Of a stretch of 15,135 bases of DNA, positions 1-7,400 are shown in pieces. Under the pieces are notes generated by a model that was given only the letters and a program-made list of their open reading frames with translations, was not told the DNA's origin and ran no database searches. The stretch lies in the NCBI GenBank assembly GCA_964592905.1, contig CAZQGJ010000016.1, positions 1-15,135 on the forward strand. The letters are read 5' to 3'. Position numbers and translations under genes: made by a program. The DNA is from CAZQGJ01 sp964592905 (GTDB taxonomy: Bacteria > Patescibacteriota > UBA1384 > CAYGGE01). Numbering within the stretch: position 1 is the first letter of the stretch; each line of letters begins with the position of its first letter.

Positions 1-846
1 CAGAGCTGCTTCGATCGTTTCAAAGTCACGCATCTCGCCTAAAAACACGATATTCGGATCTTCGCGGAGAGCTGAACGCAAGGCCTTGGCGAAGCTCAGC
101 GTGTCGGAACCGACTTCGCGCTGTTGAATGATACTTTTGTGATGCTCAAAGAGATACTCGATCGGATCCTCGACAGTAATAATATGGCTGCGTCGGGTGA
201 CATTGACCTGTTGGAGCATCGAGGCGGCAGTGGTCGTTTTACCATGACCAGTCGGACCAGTAATTAAGATCAAGCCTTGGTTTAGGTTCATTAGACGAGC
301 CAGCATATCGGGCAAGCCGAGTGAGTTGAGGTCGCGAATCTCTTTGGGGATGAGGCGCAAAGCGCAGGCATGAGAACCGCGCTCAAAGAAGACGTTGACT
401 CGAAAACGCATTGCCTGATAGCCAAAAGAGAAATCTAATTCGCGATCCTGTTCGAGCCGCGCGATCTGCTGGCTGGTCATTAAGCTCTCGGCTAACTTCT
501 TGGCGTCTTCGGGGGTGATGATGCTCTCGCCAGCCACACCGATCAGTTTGCCGTCGATACGCAAGACTGGCGGCACGCCAATAGAGAGATGAAGGTCAGA
601 GGCCTGCCGGCTAATCGCCTCTTCGAGGAGCTTCTTCATTCGACTCGAGGGTGAGAGCCGGGTTGTCGCCGTGCTTGCCGCTGGCGTTGTGGCGTTGCCT
701 GCCAAATTACTGTTGGAGCTATCAGTGTTAGCCGAGGCCGCCGTGGTGGCAGTGGTCGACGTAGCGGCAGTAGCGGCTCCGCCTGATGTGGCCGGCGTGG
801 TCGGCGTAGCTGCCTTTGATGATGTTGAAGCGGTATTAGACGGCAT
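1..846 (-). CDS. pilT: Type IV pilus retraction ATPase PilT (3' end beyond window)
   Basis: Hexameric cytoplasmic ATPase that depolymerises the pilus and drives retraction. The frame is open from an ATG at 846 to the left edge (282 codons), so the C-terminus is missing. After an Ala/Thr/Ser-rich stretch (residues 1-69) comes the PilT N-domain (SDLHLSIGVPP, about 83-93), Walker A GPTGHGKTT (197-205), TVEDP (224-228) and Walker B NIVFLGEMRD (265-274); GEMRD is typical of PilT. The His box lies off the edge. The 846 start is preceded by an AGAGGGGG ribosome site about 6 bases upstream. The Met at residue 70 (position 639), where most PilT proteins begin, has no such site, so the long N-terminus is probably real. 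The start overlaps the pilB stop by 11 bases, suggesting coupled translation. The family call is secure; only the start is slightly uncertain. Confidence 0.95.
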   Translation of the reverse strand, partial: MPSNTASTSSKAATPTTPATSGGAATAATSTTATTAASANTDSSNSNLAGNATTPAASTATTRLSPSSRMKKLLEEAISRQASDLHLSIGVPPVLRIDGKLIGVAGESIITPEDAKKLAESLMTSQQIARLEQDRELDFSFGYQAMRFRVNVFFERGSHACALRLIPKEIRDLNSLGLPDMLARLMNLNQGLILITGPTGHGKTTTAASMLQQVNVTRRSHIITVEDPIEYLFEHHKSIIQQREVGSDTLSFAKALRSALREDPNIVFLGEMRDFETIEAAL

Positions 847-3188
847 TATTCCCCCTCTTTGGATCTATTATAGCAGTGGTTACTCGCATCACTTCAGCTA
901 ACGAGGTGTGGCCGAGCGCTGCTAAGAGATAACCATTGTTGGTCATGGTGACTAAACCGGCCTGGATGGCAGCCGCCTCGATCTCGTTGGCGCTGGCGCG
1001 CTTGATGACTAAGGCCTCGATGGTTGGCGTCATCGACAGCACCTCGTAAACGCCCAGACGTCCTTTGAAGCCTTGGAAACACTGGTTACAGCCAACCGGC
1101 TTAAAGAACTTAGGTCCCCCGCTCGGTAAGAGCTTAGCCAGCGGCGATTGACTCAGACTCTCGAGCAACAGATTAATCTCAGCCNNNNNNNNNNGAATCG
1201 GGCTGGCGGCAAACTAAACATAATTTGCGGACCAATCTCTGACTAATGACCGCGTTGATCGAACTGGCCACTAGAAACGGCTCAATGCCCATCTCGAGCA
1301 GTCGAGGCAAGGCACCAGCCGCGTTGTTGGTATGAAGCGTAGAAAGTACGAGGTGACCGGTCAGAGCGGCCTGGGTGGTCAGCTCAGCGGTTTCTTGGTC
1401 GCGAATCTCGCCAACCATAATAATATTGGGATCTTGCCTGAGGATCGAGCGCAGCCCATCGGCAAAGCCATAGCCGATACTCGGCTTGGCCTGGGTTTGG
1501 TTGATGCCGGGAATCTCATACTCGACCGGATCCTCAATAGTCACAACATTAACGTTTGGCTTAGAGAGCTGATCAAGAATGGCATAGATGGTCGTGGTTT
1601 TACCAGAACCAGTTGGACCGGTCGCCAGAACTACGCCAAACGGCCGATTGATCGCCTGATTAACCTGATTTAAGCTCTCGCCCAGTAGGCCGAGGTCGGT
1701 TAGCTTAATTAAACCGAGCGACTGGTCTAAGAGGCGAATAACCACCTTTTCACCCTTAACAGTCGGCAAGGTAGAGACACGGAGATCGATATTGCGCTTG
1801 GCCTCGATAATCTGAAAACGACCGTCTTGAGGAATGCGACTCTCGTCGATCTTGAGTTTGGCTAAGATCTTAATTCGCGAAACCAAGGCGGCCATTATCG
1901 CCTGTGGTAAGAGCGCGATATCTTGGAGCTGGCCATCGACGCGCAGGCGCAGTCGAAAGCGGTTATTCATCGCCTCGAGATGAACGTCAGAGGCACGCGA
2001 GTTCACAGCTAACGAGAGGATCGCCGCCACGATTAACGGGACATTGCCAGATTGAACGATCGGCGTTAGCTCTTGAATCGTCTGAACCGAGATGGTGATC
2101 TCGCCTCGATCCAAACTCAAAGAATCATCGGCATTAACCGGCGACTGACCAGGGCTTGCGGCTAACCAGCCAACGTTATTCGGTGGCGAGAGGGGTTGGT
2201 TCAACTCAATCGGCTGTTGCTCAGTTGCGGCTGGAGCAACTACGGATGGAGCGGCTGAGTTCGAAGCGGTTGCGTTCGAAGCAACTGCGGCCGGGGCAAC
2301 TGCAGTTGGCGAAACGGTTTCGCGCTGACTTGGCAAAAGCTGATCCTGGCTCTGTAAAGGCGTGGGTGTGGCTGAGTTAGCTTGAGCAGAGCTTTCGGGT
2401 GTTGGTTGAAGTTTAAGACAGTAGGCCTCGAAATAGCTCTGCCACTCGGCTGGAGTCAGAGTCACTAACTCGATCTTAACCTGATTTTTCTGTTCGACCT
2501 CTTGGATCATGGTCAGAAGTGGTGGATTGGTCGGCGTCACTGCTCCGGCAATAATCGTCTCGCCGGTTTGCTCGAGGGCGATCAGTTGAAAACGGCGGCA
2601 GATCTTAACTGGAAAGAGTTGATAGGTCGAGAGCGAGAGCTGACTCGGGCTGGGCTTGGTCCAAGCCTGAGTCGTTGAGGAGGGTGGTGGGGCTTGAACC
2701 GGCACCGCAGCGATTGGGCTTGGCTGTGTAGCCTGATAACCGGCCAGCGCCTGTCGAATACTAGCCAAACTAGCCAGAGCCGGCAGGATCTTTAGATCGA
2801 GACGGCGCTGCAGTTGATTAAGAATCGACTGCTGACCACCGGTTAACGGTCGGATCGAGGCGATAGCTACCTGAAGGCCAGCGTTGGTCAGGCCGTAGGC
2901 AACTAAATCGTTCTGTCTGGCCACGATCTCGGGCAGCCGGGTTAAGACTGAGGGCTGAATAGGGAGAGTCAAGGTAACTAACGGCAAATTATAGACTTGA
3001 GTATAGAGCCGGTGTAAATCCGCCTCGCTGACCAACTGATGCGATAAGAGATAGGCTTCGAGCCCGGCTGAAGATAAGCCAGCCGGTACGGCCTGTGCCT
3101 GTTCGGCAGTGATCAGCTGTTCAGCTATCAACAGCTGCAGGACCGAAAGCTGACGCTTGGGCGAATTAGTCGAGAGCGAATCGGCCAT
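836..3188 (-). CDS. pilB: Type IV pilus extension ATPase PilB (interrupted by assembly gap)
   Basis: Hexameric ATPase that powers pilus polymerisation from the cytoplasmic face. From an ATG at 3188: a GspE/MshE-type N-terminal domain (about 10-150), a second related segment (about 185-256), an Ala/Pro/Ser/Thr-rich linker (about 260-360), then the ATPase core with RASDVHLE (398-405), RIPQDGR (451-457), Walker A GPTGSGKTT (524-532), TIEDPVEYE (550-558), Walker B NIIMVGEIRD (588-597) and His box GHLVLSTLHT (611-620). The zinc tetracysteine motif is split by the N run: CLVC (657-660) lies before it and GCNQC after it. The C-terminal 116 or so residues (1183 down to 839) continue in another frame only because the ten N are a placeholder. 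An apparent TGA at 1179-1181 is an artefact of this. The pilO stop is one base upstream of the start, with no clear Shine-Dalgarno site. Confidence 0.95.
1185..1194. other. Assembly gap (10 N) inside pilB
   Basis: Ten consecutive N lie between the two cysteine pairs of the PilB zinc motif. Upstream coding sequence ends with two bases of a codon at 1196-1195, and the downstream frame resumes after one base at 1184. The missing stretch must therefore be a multiple of three bases if the gene is intact. Ten is not, so this is a placeholder of unknown true length. Confidence 0.97.
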
Positions 3189-3189
3189 C

Positions 3190-3858
3190 TTAGTTCAGAC
3201 CAAAAGGATCGGCTTTACCCACGGTAGCGGTACTAGTTGTCGAGGAGTTTTGCGGTGAACTTTGTCGCGTCTGAAGCTCTTGGATCAAGACCGAAGGCAA
3301 CTCAGCGCTTAAGCTACCACTGGTGAGCGCCGTCTCGGTAGTAGTGAAGATCGGCAAACTCAAGGTCGCAGAGAGTGTCAAAAGCGAGCGATCACGGTCG
3401 CTACTCGGCACAATGGCTAAGCTATCAACCAGAATCAAACGGGCCGAACTCTTGAGCTGACCGAGAAACTGGCTAATCGCCAAGTAGTTACCGCGGGCCG
3501 AAAGACTGATCGGTAAGCGATCGCCGTTAATTGGATTAGGAGTCAGGCCAGCCAAAGCCAAACCAGACTGTTTAGCGATGGCCTCGATAACGACAGCCGC
3601 TGATTCAGGCTTCGCCTCGGCGCCAAGAGCCACCTGCAGCTTAGTGATCAGGGCTGGTTGAGTGGCGTTGGCGGCCTCGAGCGAACTAGCCAGCTTCAGT
3701 AAGGCCTGATTCTCGGCCTGCTCTAGCCGTTCGGCCTTGAGCTCATTTTTAGTTTGATTGTATTTTGGCCAACTTTGAGTGGTTAGAAAAACTAGCAAGG
3801 CAATAGCCAGACTCGCGGCAGCTAGAACGATCCAGGCCTGATTACTCGTTTTATTCAT
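3190..3858 (-). CDS. pilO: Type IV pilus inner-membrane assembly protein PilO
   Basis: Bitopic partner of PilN in the alignment subcomplex linking the cytoplasmic motor to the envelope part of the pilus machine. From the ATG at 3858 the protein has 222 residues: a short cytoplasmic tail, one transmembrane helix (about 9-26), a predicted coiled coil (about 34-62), a PilO-like ferredoxin-fold region (about 85-170) and a Ser/Thr-rich tail ending KADPFGLN. The frame is open for 33 more codons upstream, but those lie over the pilN repeats and read as Arg/Pro/Ala filler. The 3858 ATG has a strong AGGAG site 5-6 bases ahead and overlaps the pilN stop by 8 bases, so it is the better start. Membership rests on size, topology and position after pilN rather than a signature motif. 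Confidence 0.85.
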   Translation of the reverse strand: MNKTSNQAWIVLAAASLAIALLVFLTTQSWPKYNQTKNELKAERLEQAENQALLKLASSLEAANATQPALITKLQVALGAEAKPESAAVVIEAIAKQSGLALAGLTPNPINGDRLPISLSARGNYLAISQFLGQLKSSARLILVDSLAIVPSSDRDRSLLTLSATLSLPIFTTTETALTSGSLSAELPSVLIQELQTRQSSPQNSSTTSTATVGKADPFGLN

Positions 3859-4465
3859 TACTCTCCTGACCGTTTGAGCCGGTCGAGCCGTTTGAGCCGG
3901 TCGAGCTGTTGGAGCCGGTTGAGCTGGTAGAAGCGCTCGAACCGCCCGAGTTGCCAAGAACCGTCATGGCGACTAAAAAGGTTGCCCTCGGCTGGCCAGG
4001 TTCGATCAGGCCAGCTGACTCGAGCTGGACCCCAGAGTATTGCGTTGTGCTGGCCTCGAACCGTTTGACTAAAGCCGCTAATTCGGTCAACGAACTAGCC
4101 GTACCGGCTAAGCGTAGGCGACGCTCGGGATCGAGACTAATGCTCTCGAGTTGAATGGTTTGCGGTAGATTGGCCTGTAGATCAGTTAAGAGCTGATCAA
4201 GCGGTAGAGCGGTTTGGCTAGAGGCGAGGGCGATATAGCTAGAGCTATACTGTTGAATCTGACGAGCAAGGCTACCGGCTAGTTTCTGCTCGGCGTTACT
4301 CTGTTCTCGATTTAAGGAGTTAATCTCGGCCTTGGCCGCTACCTGTCGCCAGGCAAACCAAGCCACAGCGATGATCAGCACGGCGTTCAAGCCCAGCCAG
4401 AAATACCAACTCCGATTAGAGCCTGGTGATCGAAAACCGGCGACTGGTGTCGAGGCTGAGTTCAC
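3851..4465 (-). CDS. pilN: Type IV pilus assembly protein PilN
   Basis: Bitopic inner-membrane protein that pairs with PilO, and in other systems binds PilM through its N-terminus. The 204 residues comprise a cytoplasmic tail, a transmembrane helix (about 20-39), a coiled coil (about 42-75) and a PilN-like domain (about 85-172) with LPLDQLLTDLQANLPQTIQL followed by strands. The C-terminal 30 residues are a Gly/Ser/Thr/Asn tail built from an STGSNG-type repeat. Translation starts with GTG at 4465, preceded by AAGGAGGGG, one of the best ribosome sites in the window. The 34-base gap to the preceding gene shows no terminator, so it is probably cotranscribed. No pilM is present next to it here. 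Confidence 0.85.
   Translation of the reverse strand: MNSASTPVAGFRSPGSNRSWYFWLGLNAVLIIAVAWFAWRQVAAKAEINSLNREQSNAEQKLAGSLARQIQQYSSSYIALASSQTALPLDQLLTDLQANLPQTIQLESISLDPERRLRLAGTASSLTELAALVKRFEASTTQYSGVQLESAGLIEPGQPRATFLVAMTVLGNSGGSSASTSSTGSNSSTGSNGSTGSNGQESNE
3869..3940. repeat. 18-bp tandem repeat in the 3' end of pilN
   Basis: Four consecutive 18-base units at 3869-3886, 3887-3904, 3905-3922 and 3923-3940. The first two differ by a single base, the third by a few, and the fourth is degenerate. The period is a multiple of three, and on the minus strand the units encode the STGSNG-type tail of PilN. Copy-number change would lengthen or shorten the tail without a frameshift. Confidence 0.85.
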
Positions 4466-4499
4466 TCCCCTCCTTAGTGTTATTCCTATTATGGCTTAA

Positions 4500-7400
4500 T
4501 TATTGCCGATCATCAACTAAGCCAAGACTCAGGCCATAGGCGAAACCTGGTGGCGCTAAATCTGGTCGAGCCGATCGACCATCGTTGATCAGAGCGAAGC
4601 TTTGGCGCAATAGCGAGATCTGACGGGCGATAAAGACGGCCTTGGCAACTAAACGATTAGCTCCCGGGCCCTTTAATTCCAATCGGCCACTGGTTGGATA
4701 TTCCTGACGACCTTGGTTCTGACCAGGCAGGAAATAGCTACCGACTAGACCCTGGACACTCTCATCGACGATGAGATTACCGCCCCGACCAGCGTTATCC
4801 GGCAACAACATAACGCCAAGACTGGCCTGGGCATCGGCGTAGCGCAACTGGCCGTTGCCAGTAATCTTGAGGTCACCGCCGATAATAATTAAGGTACCGC
4901 GACAGTAGACTGTCAGGTCGCCACTCGTGTCTAAGTTGAGGTCGCCTTGGTGTTGCCAAATCTGTCCCTCGGGGCGATCTTGTTTCAGACAGTCGGTCGA
5001 CAGACCGTCTTGCGTCAAGGCCAGCCGACGGGTCAGGTTTGAGCTACTCAGCTTAGGCGCACCGGTGATTATTCGAGCTAACTCGGACTGAAAGCGTTCG
5101 AGGACTCGCGTATAGCTCAAACCGGTTGATTGCGTCAGATCGTAGCGGTCGCGACGCAAAATCAGCCGATCACAACCGAGAGCCGCCTGACAATCGATCT
5201 GACCGGTTGAGGACAGGATCGAGTTCTGATCCAGAATAGTTTGATTGTTATTGATCAGCAGGCCGGCCGAGTTAGCGCTCTCTACCTGAGTATGAATATT
5301 ACCTTTTAGACAGGAGCCGCTATAAATATCGGTCACCGCTACTGCCTCGAGCTGGAGCGTCAGATCGCTTAGTGTAGCGCGGTTAGCGGCGGCGACTGGA
5401 CAGACCGGTTGAGAAAGAGCCTTGACTTGTAGTAACAGCCTAAATCGCAGGGCGGTGCCGGCCGGAATCGTTTTGAGAGTGGCCTGGAAGCGTTGTCCAA
5501 GCTTTTGACTCGAGGCCAAACCAGCGGCCGCACAGTTAGTATCGATCACAGCACCTTCCCCGGCCGCTGTGAAACCTAAACGCTCACAGCTAAAGCTCTG
5601 AAGCTCAAAGTAGTTACTATCGATCGGGTCACTCAGCTCAAAAATATTCTGCGCTACGCGCGCCTGCGACTCAGGGTTAGACAGAGTAATCACGGCCTCG
5701 ATCTGACTATCCGCCTCGCTCAAACTGGGCATAGTTTTAGTCAGACCTAAGTGCGCAACTTGACTAGTCACCGACCGAAAGAGGCTGGCTTGAGCCTGTC
5801 CGCAGCTTGAATTAGTCAACGACACTCGGGGCGTCTCAGCCGATAACGCGGCTCGGATAGTCGTCGCGTCGGCCGTCACCTTAACCGGAATGGCAATTAG
5901 CTGTTCGCCATTAGCTGGTAGCTCGGGCAGAGTCAGTGATAAAGTTTGACCGCTTCTAACCAGATTTTGATTGGCGAGTGGACCAAACTCAAGTCCGGCC
6001 TCGAGAGTTAGCTTGACGGTGATCTGATGCAAACCAGCCGTGACAGGATGTAGTAGTTGGTTCTGATTGGTTAGTTTAAGTAGTAGCTTCAGACTCTGGT
6101 TCGGTTCGAGCTGCGGTGTGTCGAGCTCGAGATTAGCCTGTAAGTTAGTTTGGCCACCAACGATCGTTAGCCCGGTCTGTTCGGCCAGGTTATTCTCTGG
6201 TTGCAGGTCCTGCACCAAACCAGTGAGCCCAACCCGATTACGGAGCGTGCGACCGGCCGACAGATTAGGCAAGCTATAGTCACACGGCACAATCAGGCGA
6301 ACTAACTCTTGCCGTTTAGCCTGTGGGGCGAGACCGGCTCTCTCGACTTGCCAAGTGGCCGTGGCTGGCTGATTCTCGCCAACGCTTAGCCACCGTAAAT
6401 CGTTAATCGGCTGACCTTGGCTATCGATCAATTGATCGACGAGTTGATAGTTGGGGCTCGCCTTTTGACCAAGGTTGGTGGTCGTTAATTGATAATCGAT
6501 TGACTCACCGAGAGCCACCTGAGCCGTGGTCGCTCCGGAGGCAAAGGCCTTAGTCATCGCCAGATCATATCCAACCGGCGTCAGTAGCCAACAAAGTGAG
6601 CCGATAGGCGGAATACCTAATTGATCCGTCTCTAATCTCTGACAGAGGTATCTTTCCTTCTCAAAATCTAAAGTTCCCAACCGATACTCTGTCGTCAGCG
6701 TCAGAGTCTGACCTGAGCCAACGCTTAATGAATTAAATTGACCGAGTTTCAGCGCCGTTTCGCCCTGTCGCCAACTTTGTGAGGTCAAGAGGCTATCGGC
6801 ATTAGCGAAGTTATTACAGTTAGGTGTCGGTACCAGTGCCAAACAATCGGCTAGCTCTGGCTTAGCTAACAGCGACAGCCTGGCAGTAGCAGGACTAAAG
6901 TTAGTCACTGTGATGGTTGTTGAAACCGTCTGACCGCTTGGTAAGAGCTCACCGGTCGAGCTCGAGCTCTGCTTAATCTGCCAGGTTTGATAGAGATACT
7001 CGCCAGCTAGGCTGTTATTGCTCTGTTGACGATCCAGGCTGGCTAACTGATCGCTCTCTAAACGGACGGTTGCCGACCAAGGTAAGGCCTGACTGATCAA
7101 CGGCAACTCGAAGCTATAATCGAGCGCCACAGTCAGAGTCCCACCGGCGGGCAGGCTCTCGGGCCGGAGTCGCCATAACAGAGCCGAACCAGAGGCGCTG
7201 GTTTGGAGACGGAGATTTGCCTGTGGATTAATCAAGGTGACCTGTTGCAGTTCGACCGGCAGATTGACTCTAAGATTTAACCATTGGTTCGAGAGGTCGC
7301 GACCCGGCGACAGATTGATCAAGGTCAGCCAGAGTCGATCCTGATTGGTACCAACCTTGGCCTGGCGCAAACGGGGCTCGACTAACAGTTCGAGATCGTA

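Noticed and set aside
671..901. Plus-strand ORF opposite the pilT N-terminus
   Set aside because: It is an antisense shadow of the Ala/Thr-rich pilT start, and the minus frame has Walker motifs and a ribosome site.
1179..1184. Apparent TGA stop ending pilB after the N run
   Set aside because: It arises only because ten N shift the frame; the real frame continues to 836 with a typical PilB C-terminus.
1332..2380. Plus-strand ORFs inside pilB
   Set aside because: They are antisense to conserved ATPase motifs and have no recognisable protein features.
3869..3940. CRISPR-like array
   Set aside because: The units are directly adjacent with no spacers and are in frame within pilN.
3859..3957. 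33-residue N-terminal extension of PilO
   Set aside because: It overlaps the pilN repeats in another frame; the ATG at 3858 has an AGGAG site and a membrane helix in the expected place.
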